Below are positions 20,926 to 32,263 of a stretch of DNA of 37,500 nt, piece by piece (position 1 is the stretch's first letter; each line of letters begins with the position of its first letter). The notes beneath the pieces are model-generated. The model made no database searches. It had not been told where the DNA came from and saw nothing but the letters and a program-made list of their open reading frames with translations. Where the stretch lies: contig NW_006281110.1 of assembly GCF_000203795.2 (NCBI RefSeq), positions 735,347-772,846 on the forward strand, in the 5' to 3' direction. Source of the DNA: Batrachochytrium dendrobatidis JAM81. Lineage: Eukaryota; Chytridiomycota; Chytridiomycetes; Rhizophydiales. Position numbers and translations under genes: made by a program.

Positions 20926-21013
20926 AATGTCTCACATTCACACACTACTAATGTCTCACACAGTGCAAGTCAACACTCTCACACTAGTAATGTCTCACAT
21001 TAATGAGACATTA
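20926..21013. promoter_or_regulatory. Triple TGTCTCACA motif with inverted repeat upstream of the second CRN
   Basis: TGTCTCACATT occurs at 20928-20938 and 20991-21001, and TGTCTCACA at 20952-20960. The last copy is part of an inverted repeat, TAATGTCTCA (20988-20997) and TGAGACATTA (21004-21013). The block ends 156 bp before the CRN ATG at 21170. The same core forms the arms of the 18-bp inverted repeat upstream of the CRN-HNH gene at 6044-6101. Confidence 0.6.
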
Positions 21014-21169
21014 ATTCTGGTGTAAATTTGACTAATTTCCAAATATTTAAATCGTGTGAATTGTCTTGAAATATCCCAAAATTTTGTTATTTTGACTCGA
21101 TTAAAAAGTCGATTTTTGTTTTACAATTTGACAAATAAATTGCTTTTTTACTCTTTTTCTTTTCATAAA

Positions 21170-22864
21170 ATGCCAAAACGATTCCTCAATGTTGAATATG
21201 ACACTATTTCTACTGAAATCGATGTGACTGACTTTGAAGACCTGAGTGACGTTCAGGATGCTATCAAGTCTGAGTATGGTCCTGCTATGGCTGACATTGA
21301 TGCTCCTCAACTGCAACTCTACACCAACAGTAACAAAGACCAACTAATCAACACCTGGGCTTTACTCGACTCTCTTCCTCAATAATACTTTACTCAAGAT
21401 GGTTCTTGTGTTGTTATTGGTTGTTTACATCTACCTTCAAGACAGCCTACTCAAACTTACCTAGATCCAACATCTGCTGCAGCCTCAACCGCACTACTGG
21501 ATTTTTGGACTGCTTTCACAAACTACCCTAACCCTCTTGAAGGAAACACTGTTGTCCAACTTCCAGCAGACGTATTCATCCTTGGAACATATTCAATCGG
21601 ATCATCCATTTACATCCGTCCTTGTTATCCTAAACTTCTTGAAAAATCACCATCTATTGTGCAATCTGCTGGTATATGTCGTTTGATCATCCTTGGAAAT
21701 CCTGGAATTGGCAAGACATATTTTGGTTACTTTTTGCTGTTGCATCTTGCTCGCTCTGGTGCTACAGTCGTGTATGAGAGTGGAGTTGATCAAAAAAGAT
21801 ATCTGCTTACTCCCAATGGTGTATTCGAAGGAGGAAAGCATGCTTTTTGGAAAATCTTGGATTCCTCGTCAACATTCTACATTGTTGATGGCTCGGCACC
21901 TGTTGATGTTGATGCCAAGACCATTCTTGTTACTTTACCTCGTCGGGAAATTTGGCATCGGTTTTCCAAGGGATCCTGCGACATTCGGTATATGCCAGTG
22001 TGGTCAAAAGAAGAATTGCATTCTTGTCGCTCAATGCTGTTTCCTACAGTCCCAAAAGAATTGGTTGAAAGTCTGTATTTGAAGTGGGGAGGAATTGCTC
22101 GTTATGTTCTTAAATATGCATTGGTAAAAGAACAACAGGATTTTCTCGACAAAGCTTTAAATATTTCCAATATCGATTCAGTTGTCAAGTCTTTTGGTAA
22201 ATATGGTGAACACCTAGACGCTTCAAGTTGTTTGATTCATATATCAGTCAAGGATGGCTTCCACAGTGGTCCTTATCAGTTTGCTTCTGACTATGTGGTT
22301 GATGAAATTTACAACCGTGTCTATGCCAGAGACCGAGATCATCTTATCAGATTCGTTTCTGTTGCTCGAGAAATTGGTGAAACTGGTCAACTTAATAGGG
22401 CATTATTTGAAAAGCACGCTCATACAGTCATCGCTAAAGGTGGTTCATTCAAGATTCGTGATTTACGTACCAAGCTGGAGTCTACACTTCAACTGCCAAT
22501 GGATCTTAATACTTTGTTATTCTCCAACAATTCTCAAATTCAAGACGCAACGAATTGCTATTTCCGTCCCATTAGCAATACTTTTGAATCTGTTGATTCG
22601 TTCATCAAGCCAAATCTACTTTTCCAAATGACCGGTGCCAAAGATCATCCTTGCAAACAGACTGGGCTTTGTGATGTTTTGGAAATACTTGGTAATCCGT
22701 CAAAACCAGAACTGTATTGTGTTGTACCTCCTGATCGTTTTGCCTGTTTTACACGCCAAAGCTACCACGGAACAGATGGTCAAGTGTTGTCACAAAACGA
22801 TACTATTGCGAGTGTTAAGAAGTTGACTCGATTTGTTTTGACGTTTGAACCATCTCATCAATAA
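21170..22864 (+). pseudogene. CRN/RHS-type effector, NTPase plus nuclease-like domains, one premature stop
   Basis: One reading frame runs from ATG 21170 to the TAA at 22862, interrupted only by an in-frame TAA at 21383-21385 after 71 codons. Before it lies the short ubiquitin-like CRN header (MPKRFLNVEYDTISTEIDVT). After it come 492 open codons. They hold Walker A GNPGIGKT (21695-21718), a Walker-B-like FYIVDG, the MPVWSKEEL and WGGIARYVLKYA segments typical of the CRN/RHS NTPase, and a C-terminal part (VDSFIKPNLLFQMTGAKDHP, then YCVVPPDRFACF) resembling the restriction-endonuclease-like domain of that family. The leader CTCTTTTTCTTTTCATAAA resembles that of the other CRN. By family it would be a host-directed nuclease effector; the stop should abolish it unless it is read through, polymorphic or a sequencing error. 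The even conservation after the stop suggests the lesion is young. Confidence 0.8.
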
Positions 22865-23311
22865 GGTATGTAGACTAGAATTAATGATTTTTATTGGCCG
22901 CATAACGCTAATCCTAACTCTGTTTCTCGACCTCGTTCTACACAACACACGGCGTTTGATTTCTTAAAGGTGAATAATATCGTATGGGTTCCATTGGACA
23001 ACAAACCTCACTTTGTGGAAATGACCACTTTCATTGTCAGGAACTTCCCAGTCGTGTAATTTAATAGCTTTGGTTTTGAAACCTATAGTTTCTTGTAAAT
23101 AATTGCATATCCCAAGACTGTTTTTCACCATACAGTTTTGAAACTAATATTTTGATTCAAGAACAAACTGCGTTTTCCTTTTTCTTTTTCTTTTGCAAAT
23201 AAAAGTTGTTTTGTTGCTTACAATTTTGGACAATCAATTGACTGCCAAACTGTACAACAGTTTTGCTGACATTGGATTTGTCCAGTCGATAGTCTCGGGT
23301 TTCAAACTTGA
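22865..23311. other. Downstream region of the second CRN
   Basis: No gene supported. A pyrimidine run with CTTTTTCTTTTTCTTTTGC near 23177 resembles the leaders of the two CRN genes, but no header domain follows. Confidence 0.35.
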
Positions 23312-23665
23312 ATCAAACACTCAACTGACAAAACACTGCAGGGATTGTTACAAGCACAAAAGCAGCTGTTTCAAGAGATGTTGGTATGATACAAGGAGTA
23401 CCAGAAAGTATACTCTTACAAAGAATTGTTTGCAACTGAATTGAATCAAATAGCCATACGTGATAAACAGCGGGTTGATTCTGGTTTTATTCCCAATCAA
23501 TGGTATTGACAAAAACAACCAGGGATGAGCCAGAATCAAGAGTTGGAGGCTAGACACAATTATGAATGGAATATGCTAGAGTATCAAAAAGATGATCAAA
23601 GAAAGCGTGAAATTCAACAGATCAGCAATGATGTCCAAATGCATAGTGTAATCAAGCAGATTTGA
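23312..23665 (+). pseudogene. Coiled-coil protein relic
   Basis: In one frame, 117 codons are broken only by TGA at 23387 and 23507 before the final TGA at 23663. The sequence is rich in Gln, Lys and Glu (TLQGLLQAQKQLFQEMLV, YKELFATELNQIAIRDKQRV, then RHNYEWNMLEYQKDDQRK). It strongly suggests a formerly coding coiled coil. No family recognised and no start found. Confidence 0.5.
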
Positions 23666-23833
23666 ATCCATTTTGGCATTGCAAGACACAATATCACATT
23701 TGGAAGAGTTGATTGGAAATATAAAGACTCGTACTCGATAAACACAGACTTGTCAGTGGTTTGATTTTATACTCTATTATTCTTACAACAAGATCCAGCT
23801 AAACCCAGTCTGTGTACATTAACGCTTAGTACT

Positions 23834-24060
23834 GGTTAAAAAACTACCCATTGTATCCAATTTGAGGCATCAAGTATGAGTCTGGCACAAATAACTCGTA
23901 TTTATTATGAATTACAAGCAAAGCTATTGACTATTCTACCCTAATACTTTTGACTTGAATTCCTTTCTGCGAATAATTTATGTTTTGACAACTTTGTACA
24001 TGATTTAGCAGTAAGTGTCGGTTAAAAAACTGGTATCATCGGGTGTTCTATCTATACTAC
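23834..24060. repeat. Dispersed repeat, right copy
   Basis: CATCAAGTATGAGTCTGGCA (23869 on) matches the start of the repeat at 7501. GGTATCATCGGGTGTTCTATCTATACTAC (24032-24060) matches its end at 7808. GGTTAAAAAACT occurs as a direct repeat at 23834-23845 and 24020-24031. Shorter than the left copy by over 100 bp. Confidence 0.5.
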
Positions 24061-26196
24061 TTTCAATCGATCGAATGTCAATATGTTTGTACAACAGTTT
24101 GGTACAACTGACTGTCTGTGGATTATTATCACATGAGTCAATGCTGACCTGATTTGCGATATTCAGTGTTGTTGGAATATCAACACAACATCAACACCAA
24201 ACATCAGATCGACACTGCACGTTGATGTTGATGAATGCAACATGAATATTGAAACAATGCATCATAATGCGTACAAGTCGCAGATTGCAGTTCAAACTCA
24301 ATGCAAAATACACATTGTTACAGTTTGGTCATGAACAAAGCGATACACACAATATGCAGTTCATGTCTACGACTCGACTGATTGGTAGACAACGATCATT
24401 TGCATTGTTGAACAGTAAACTGAACAGTAAATGACCATCAAACGCATGGCTTGGTATCGACATTCAAGCAATCACCATGATTGTAATATTTGCAAGTTGT
24501 CCACAAGTTGTCCACAAACGACCATCAATTGACAATGACATGCATGTGTATGTGCATGGTTGACTATACAATATACTACATGAACCAATATTACTGACTG
24601 AATACAGGTCACAACTGCGAGTATCCATGTGGTAATGGATTGACATTGGTGTTGATATCCAATTGATTGAATAATCGATCATCATCAATTGCATCAGTGA
24701 CTGGTATATGCAACTGATATACACCATGTTCAAGTCTGATACATGTCGATATATGCGTGTCAATCAGCAATGCATATTTGTGGTCATTACAGTTGAATGT
24801 GAGTCGAGTCGATCATTAAACCAACGAATCAATAATTGCATTCTAAATGTGGTGCGATTTGATGCGACATGACAATATATTGTTCAACAGGTTCAACATA
24901 CACAACACCGATATCCAACACATCACACATGAATACACTGCATATACAAGCAGTAGCAATGACCAATCCAAACCAACAGTGACAGAGTTACACATCAACA
25001 TATACTCGATCATCAGTCGAGTCTGCATATATCAACTAGTTGCAACACGTCATAATCAATGTGGATTGTATTGTCCACCAATCGATCATGACAGCTAATC
25101 CAATACCAATCATGTAGTCAATACAATCACCAACATATCCATGATTGTTGACTGGCAATTACAACTCGTCAATTGCATCCAATGTTACAGGCGATGCACA
25201 TCTGATTACTGCAAATCAACAACTTGTCAAGCATATCATAGTGTGCATTGCCAACGGACCATGCAACTACAAATCAATGTATACGTGATCAACATTTGAT
25301 ATTTGATGGTGATGAATCAACCATGATTGATTGTATCATACAACTAATACAGTTGCATTGTCTGGTATTGATGATCAACCCAGTCATGTCAAACAGTAAC
25401 TAATGTGTGTATATCGAGTTTGTGTTGCATGAACACATCAAGGTGTTTGATAACGAGTCCAACGTGATGATACAAACCCAATATTATATGAATATCCAAG
25501 TTGATGAATCAAGTCGAGGTTTGCAAAGTGTCAATGTCAGGTCAACCAAACAAGTCAGTCAACCATTATATTGTGACTAGTGATGACACGGTTTGAATAT
25601 CAACGAGTTAGACAGTCGACAATATGTGATAACTGCTATGCGTGTGTGATTGTGATTTGGTCAAACCGCAGCACTTGCATAGCACTGAACTGGTTTGATG
25701 TGCGTGATGTGTGTGGTGTAAGCAGTATGCATAAACTCGTCGATATCATGGACTATAACCAATATACACCACACATATGCAGTGGTAAATACCAACGTGT
25801 GATGTATCCAGTGATCGTATACTGGCTGATTGGTGCAATATGATCATGTCACATACTATTGTATTGGTGACAAATGGTCGTATAGATAACTGAATTATCA
25901 TATACAAATCATTGGTATCCTTGTCGCATTATGGTGCTATTACACAGCATTTCTACACAAATCACACCCTGATGCTACGCTTCCAATTTCAATAAGCAAT
26001 TATATAAAGAAAGGGTCTTTCAAAATCATTTCAACATTGATAACAAATCAACACCAACCCTGATAGTAACACAAATCCCTTAGGACGGTCATCCAAGGAA
26101 TATGTTTTTAATATCATTTATTCAATAATGGATATAAATATAGTTCAAAAACTGGCTCGTTGAATGACATTACAACTTGCGCAACCAACCACCAAA
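24061..26196. other. Gene-poor decayed DNA and promoter of the secreted gene
   Basis: No gene supported. The text is dominated by short words such as CAATG, TTGAC, CATG and TGAT. CACACCCT at 25973-25980 and TATATAAAG at 26001 lie about 220 and 195 bp before the ATG at 26197 and are the likely promoter elements of that gene. Confidence 0.4.
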
Positions 26197-26904
26197 ATGA
26201 AATTCTCAATTGCCGTACTGTCATCGATGTTGACTATCTGCTCGGTCACAGTTGCCAATCCAGTTGATCCCAGTTCGACCATGAGTGCTGAAGTCAGCAC
26301 TGCGACAGTTCCTCCCAGTGCAACTGAAACTGCAAGTGCTAAAGCTAGCACCTTGAACACTTTTAGTAGGTTTGATTATCCGAAAAAATTAAAATCATAT
26401 AATGAGTTTGGCAAGTATTGCTATTCAATTGGCTTGGAGGGAGTATTCATGATCGAAGAACACGCAACACTTTCAGTTAAAATCGACAAAATAGAGAAAG
26501 ATATTCACAATGTAGATGCTCGGATCAAGGCTCAAAAAAACGTGCTGTATAATCTGGAGCAAGATTTTGACTTTTTAAATAGAGCCTCGGGTCAAGGATC
26601 AGTAGACCTTGACCTTGAAGCTAATATTAGAACCCAGCGTGAGTTTCTTGATGAACTCCAAGAGATTCTCCAAAAAATTATTGATGGGTATCGGATTAGG
26701 CTTAAAAAAGATTCAGAGCAAGAATTGGAGCTTAAACATTACTTTGAGCATCACCATAAGTTTGAGGTGACAGATTCTGACGATAATATAAACCTGGAAT
26801 CGTATCACTCGTACAAGAGCTGTTTTGACTTTTTCTACAGTTACTTTTCAAGTGTATTTTCACGGTTTGAGCAGGATGCTCAGCAGCAAGCTTCACAACC
26901 ATAG
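26197..26904 (+). CDS. Secreted coiled-coil protein
   Basis: A single-exon frame of 235 residues. The ATG at 26197 is preferred over the in-frame ATG at 26164 because it opens directly with a signal peptide (MKFSIAVLSSMLTICSVTVA, cleavage near Ala20). Residues about 20-55 are Ser/Thr/Ala/Pro-rich (PPSATETASAKASTLN). Residues about 85-180 are strongly helical and heptad-like (LSVKIDKIEKDIHNVDARIK, then LDELQEILQKIIDGYRIRLK). The tail is aromatic (SCFDFFYSYFSSVFSRFEQD). It has the same layout as the gene at 17210: signal, low-complexity spacer, charged helical domain. Likely a lineage-specific secreted protein of unknown function. Its neighbours on both sides are gene-free for kilobases. Confidence 0.8.
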   Translation: MKFSIAVLSSMLTICSVTVANPVDPSSTMSAEVSTATVPPSATETASAKASTLNTFSRFDYPKKLKSYNEFGKYCYSIGLEGVFMIEEHATLSVKIDKIEKDIHNVDARIKAQKNVLYNLEQDFDFLNRASGQGSVDLDLEANIRTQREFLDELQEILQKIIDGYRIRLKKDSEQELELKHYFEHHHKFEVTDSDDNINLESYHSYKSCFDFFYSYFSSVFSRFEQDAQQQASQP

Positions 26905-29265
26905 ACCTGTCACGATGTTGGAGTTGAGTGAACCATCACAGTCCCATCCAGTATATGTTGTAATGCAGCGTGTATTGCATGGTGGTTTAATTGTCATGTG
27001 CCATGCATCCAATGTCATTCATTCAATAAACATCGTGTATTGCCAAACCATAGTGTATTATACTAATGGTTTGATCATATTGCACCAATCAACTACTATG
27101 TGCTGTCATGACTGATCATTTGGTATGCTACACATATTGGATGCATGCAAATCCATGACTGTCAATACTTGTTGAAATGGGTTCAGATCACCATCAGCTC
27201 ACTCACTCGTTGCACCGATGCGATTGCATGATCAACCTGACACCAACCAAACCACACTCGAATATATATGTTCCAGTCATGTGCATGGTGTATCGATTGT
27301 CAACTCACAATGTCAACTCCAACACATTCCACCATGCTCATGGTCACATCACATCATGCTGATGTATGTCGATCGGTATCACATTGCAACCAGTTATCAT
27401 CCAATGACTGCAATGCAATACCGTGCATGTATTGTGACTGATACGCTGTGCACCATCAGCCAGTGTGCAACTGTCACTTGATATATTGAGTCTGATATGC
27501 AACAACATGCTGTGTTTACCATGATCAAGTTTTTGATCAATCTTGGACTCATGATACATGATTTGTCATGTTGGATTGTGTGGATGTGTCATGGACTGCA
27601 ATTTAGTTGCAGACACACATATGTTTGACATTGACTGATGCATATTGTGCAACGACTGATCAGTGCGGGTGTGATTGCACACTTGGTGGTATTGTGCATT
27701 ATAGTTGTTTGACAATGGATGGATGCTGGATTAGTCGGTTATATGCAACCCATCTGAATCGACCTATTTGGACAAACACTCGATGTAACTGACAACAATA
27801 TGTATACATGGCTGTTGGATCAATCGAGTTTCTGCTGATACCGCCATATATGAGTTGGTCAACAAACTTGTAGCACTGCCAAAATACACTCGTATGGTTT
27901 GCTTGTATGAGATAATCTTGTGGTTTAACACCCAAGTTTATTTTACAGTCGTATTCACGTAAAATCAAATACTTTTCTGTATTGATCTTGTAATGATTGT
28001 CTTGGAATAAACAATCGTTACATATTCATTGTTGTTGTTGTTGGAAATGGATTTGTTTTATTGAAGCTACAAGTTGTTTGGTGTCTGGAATGGCTCAGCA
28101 CACAGTCATTCCAAACACCAAAGTAATTGTCAGCAGGGTTCAAGAATGGACAGTATGATGCTGTATAGTGTAGTTCCAAACCTCGCGCTGTTTGTTGAAT
28201 GGTTGGTAAACCATGTCTAATTAGAGTTGTTTTGTGGAATGGAATGGAATGTTGTCTAGAATAAAGTGACCGTTTGGAACCGTTTGGGAATGTTGCATGT
28301 CATTGTTTAACAAGTTAATATTACAGCATTCACTGCTGCCTGGATCAATATCCCAACACATTGATCGTCATATGAAACACACACTATTAGACTATAGTTT
28401 TGAACTGAAATGTTGTTTTTGGACTGTACTCTTTCACCTCTGTTTGTATAGCCATACATTGTACAATCACCAAGTTTAAACCCCAACTCGTCCATTGCAA
28501 TCCAAATATTTGATTCTATTGTGCGAATGTTTTCAATACTTGACAAACTCATCCATGCCAATTCATCAGTCGCTTACAAGAGTGAGCTTTCTGTATGTGT
28601 TGTTCCATTTCAAGATGCTTGAAATAGTTGGCTGACAAATGTGTGCCTGGTAAAAGTCCATTCGAGCACTACCAACATCACTTTGTCCGAGTGTTGGTGA
28701 CTTTACGAGGTTGTCACATATCCACTTTGCAATGTCTTGTTCGAGTCCAGAGTCTGATAATGACAAATCTACAGTGTAAAGAGTGTACAGAGTGGAAACA
28801 CTAAACACTTTGTCAAGTTCAGAATGTCTTGACTACAAACTGAAACCCAAGACTTTGGCATGACAGAATCTCAAACAGCAGCAATGAAATGACCCAGAAC
28901 TATACAGCATAACGTCTGTGACAAGAACGATTGTTTTACCACTCGACATAGTTGTTTTGGTTCCAGAACTAAAAGATATGATGGTTATGGTTGAACAAGT
29001 GACTAGATCTGTCAAATATCACAGATTTGAACACTATTCCAGTCGAGGCTCTCATTTTCAGAGTTCAATCAGCTTGACTCTGTATTTCTGACGTTGATAG
29101 TTTGTTGTATAACAACTTGATACAACTTGATACAACAAGAACATATCAGAGCTTACTCGACCAACCAACGCACACTGGAGTGTACAACCAACCATTGTGT
29201 AGTGGCATTCAGGTCATGTCTTTTACCACAGTCACCTCAATCACTGGTCAAGGTTTCAAATCCCA
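26905..29265. other. Gene-poor decayed DNA
   Basis: No gene supported. A short (GTT) run lies near 28030, and a GGAATGGAATGGAATG run near 28238. Minus-strand open stretches at 28307-28561 and 28566-28808 have no recognisable motif. Confidence 0.35.
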
Positions 29266-29271
29266 CAGTGT

Positions 29272-29530
29272 TTGATATACACCAATACCCAACACTCTGT
29301 TGAACCATGCTACTGTGAATTTTGCAAAGCGTTTAGAACGCCATGTGGAATGGAAGCTAGACTTCAATTTCCATCAATATCAAAACACCAATCGACAATT
29401 TGGAACCACTTTCAACGTCGGTTTGACACTGTTTACAAATGCAATATCGCAAATTGTACAAGAACATACGCAGTTTGTTGACATGTTCCATGCGATTTCA
29501 AACCACAACTACCAACAGTTGATAACCTAA
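29272..29530 (+). pseudogene. Coding-like fragment, unrecognised
   Basis: Two overlapping frames are open. The one from 29300 (MNHATVNFAKRLERHVEWKL to FHAISNHNYQQLIT) has protein-like composition and a helical tail, and ends at tandem stops at 29528. It is probably a relic; nothing around it identifies the family. Confidence 0.3.
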
Positions 29531-30345
29531 TAGCAAATACACATTATGAGCAACAAGACCATTGACACGCATACCTTGGAATTATGAACAAGATGCTTAT
29601 AGATATTGAAAACACCAAGAAACAACTAGATGAACTCGATACTCGACAATCACCACATACATACAGTGTTGCACCAATTTGTTGATTGCAACATCACCAC
29701 ATAATGTTGGACAATACAGCATGTCAATGGTGCATCAATGACACATGAACAGACGCTAAACATCAGTCAATATACATGTCAAAATACACCACAATTAGTC
29801 GAGTTTCAAATGGTCACATACAACACATTCAACACGAATTATAAATGTCTGCAAACCGTGCATATGCATGCTCAATCAATGGTGATATACCATATACACA
29901 ATCAGTTTAAATATGGCTGGGAAATAACTAGTATTGGCCAAGTTATACATGTTTAAAGTGGATCATTTGCATCATCACAATCGCGTACTAAATGGTCGAT
30001 TTCACAACCAATACACAAGCCTGTGTTGATATGGTGACATGAAAATACTTGTATATACTTGGTATTGTATCATGTACAATTTCAATACAATCCATGCATG
30101 TTTGATAACACAGTAATTGAATAGCTGACGTTTTGTAGGTTGGATATTATAGTCGATGTTTGACGTGTTAATAACTCGGTCTACAATGGTCGTACAATGT
30201 CGAAATCAACTGCAATGTATGGTACACATATAGTCATGTATTGTGTATATGATTACGTCGTCATTGGGGCAGTATATCAATGTGTATCATGACCATCAAA
30301 TGCATGTCCGAAAGTGTCGTTTTGACGTGTTTGATGTCGAATATC

Positions 30346-30528
30346 TTGACCAATACTGACACTAGTTGCATGAAACTGCTACAGTATATGGATATTGCAT
30401 TGGTATGTATGATGCATGCATGTATTGTCATGAAATTACAAAAAAATATACAATTTATACTTACCACTAGTATTTGACATGATACCAAGATTGGATATAT
30501 TTTGACCAATAGTGACACTAGTTGCATG
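30346..30528. repeat. Direct repeat pair of 27 bp
   Basis: The words at 30346-30372 and 30502-30528 (beginning TTGACCAATA, ending CTAGTTGCATG) match over 27 bp with one mismatch, 156 bp apart. Their TTGACCAATA/GACTAG vocabulary also resembles the minisatellite that follows at 30820. Confidence 0.5.
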
Positions 30529-30819
30529 CGATTGACACTGAACATGAGTATACATGCATACTATATACTGGACATGCATCAGGCCATATCGTCAACTAAA
30601 TTGGAAACATGTCATAGTCACGACTGCCGGTCAAACTAGACGCAACTGGAACACACTCAAAACATACGATATTACACTGTAGTTTGAACTGTATACACAT
30701 CATATATTCATGTTACAATGGCCGATACATTCACTTGATTACAATACATATCGATGACTGGCATATTTACTAACGATTGATTGTGTAATGTATGAATATC
30801 AAATGCACTGTATAGTTTA

Positions 30820-31484
30820 ATTGACGAGTGTATTTGACGAGTATTTAAACTAGTATTTAGACTGTTATTCTGACCAGTATTTGACGATTGTTTAATCCAC
30901 ATATTGACCAGTTGTCTGACTAGTATTTAGACTGTTATTCTGACCAGTATTTTGACGAGTATTTGACGAGTATTTTAACTAGTATTTAACCTGCATTCTG
31001 ACCAGTTGTTTGATTAGTTTAGCCTGCATTTCAACCTGCATTCTGACCAGTATTTGACGATTGTTTAACGATTGTCTAAACCTGCATTCTGACCAGTTGT
31101 TTGACTGTTATTCTGACTTGTATTTGACGAGTTGTTTGACGAGTATTTGACGAGTGTATTTGACGAGTGTTTGATTAGTTTAGCCTACATTTCAACCTGC
31201 ATTCTGACCAGTATTGGACGATTGTTCAGACCTGCATTCTGACTAGTTGTTTGACTGTTATTCTGACCTGTATTTGATCATATTTGACGAGTATTTTGAC
31301 TAGTATTTGACCAGTGTTTGACGAGTGTATTTTGACGAGTATTTGACCTGCATTTCAACCTGTTGTTTGATTAGTTTAGTCTGCATTCTGACCAGTATTC
31401 TGACTAGTATTTGACGATTGTCCAGACCTGCATTTGGCTAGTTGTTGGACCTGTATTCTGACTAATTGTTTGACCAATTGTTTG
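30820..31484. repeat. Degenerate minisatellite of about 11-13 bp units
   Basis: About 665 bp built from short related units such as TTTGACGAGTAT, CTGACCAGTATT, CCTGCATTCTGACC, GACTAGTTGTTT and GACGATTG. Units vary in length and order, with higher-order blocks recurring (for example TTGATTAGTTTAGCCTGCAT near 31012 and related blocks near 31172 and 31369). Non-coding. Confidence 0.8.
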
Positions 31485-31867
31485 TAAAAAACCACAGTCG
31501 TTCATACTCGAATACATGGTCAATGGCTCAACCAATACTACAGTCACACATACTACAGCTTGATGACAATGACAGTAACACTGTTACAATGACTGTTTCA
31601 AGTTTGTGTAAAACTACAGCCAACAAAAATAGGGATTCGGACAAAACTACATTGACTGGTGTGTGTCGAGTATGTCGATTCAACCAACACATGACAATAC
31701 TACTGCGTCTCTGGTTATACAACAGCATACACATGGCCATGTATGACAACTGTCAAACTGCATGCAACAATCGAGTGTTCAAGTGTTGGGTAAAGTCGAA
31801 TAACGACCAGAATTACACGATTTAATAAACTCGGTTGTACACTGTCAGGCTACAAACCTTGATCGTT

Positions 31868-31951
31868 TTTACAGTTGTTGATAGTTATTGATGGTCATTG
31901 ACAGTTATTGATAGTCACTAGTAGTTATTGATAATCATTGATAGTCACTGT
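31868..31951. repeat. Short tandem repeat, 10-bp unit
   Basis: About eight imperfect copies of a 10-bp unit (GATAGTTATT, GATGGTCATT, GACAGTTATT, GATAGTCACT and variants), ending about 45 bp before the 5' LTR. Confidence 0.65.
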
Positions 31952-31996
31952 CCAACAACACAGTCACAATAATATATTTACGACTATAATCATGCC

Positions 31997-32262
31997 TGTG
32001 AGGATCACAGCCATGAGGACCTTGGATTAATTACCTTGCGGTTACACAACACCCTAAGGACTCATGTGAACCGCCGTATGGACACACACTCCCTAAGAAC
32101 CTGTGTGATTCCTCCACGGCTGTACTCTTGTTGAGGTCTATAAATAGACCATACTTGTCATGTATGTTTACCTCAGTTTTATCAATAAAGTTCCTTGATC
32201 CTAGTTAGTAACAAGCACCTGGTTTCCCTTCGCCTTATTTTGCGATTAAGTACTTCCTGACA
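31997..32262 (+). repeat. 5' LTR of the chromovirus
   Basis: Starts TGTGAGGATC and ends CCTGACA, so it has TG...CA ends. It is 266 bp against 315 bp for the 3' LTR. One copy of a 41-bp U3 unit (around CCCTAAGGACTCATG...ACCGCC) is missing here, along with 8 bp after AATAAAGTTC. About ten substitutions also separate the two. Confidence 0.92.
32135..32150 (+). promoter_or_regulatory. TATA box inside a palindrome (LTR promoter)
   Basis: GGTCTATAAATAGACC is a 7-bp-arm inverted repeat whose centre is the TATA box. It is identical in the 3' LTR at 37302-37317. AGTTTTATCAAT follows 36 bp after the TATA start and is the likely transcript 5' end. Confidence 0.75.
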
Positions 32263-32263
32263 C

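Noticed and set aside
24464..28561. Several 60-100 codon open stretches on both strands
   Set aside because: No start context, splice sites, homology cues or codon bias; consistent with chance in this sequence.
30820..31484. Possible CRISPR-like array
   Set aside because: Units are short, degenerate and contiguous with no unique spacers of regular length, in a eukaryotic context; it is a minisatellite.
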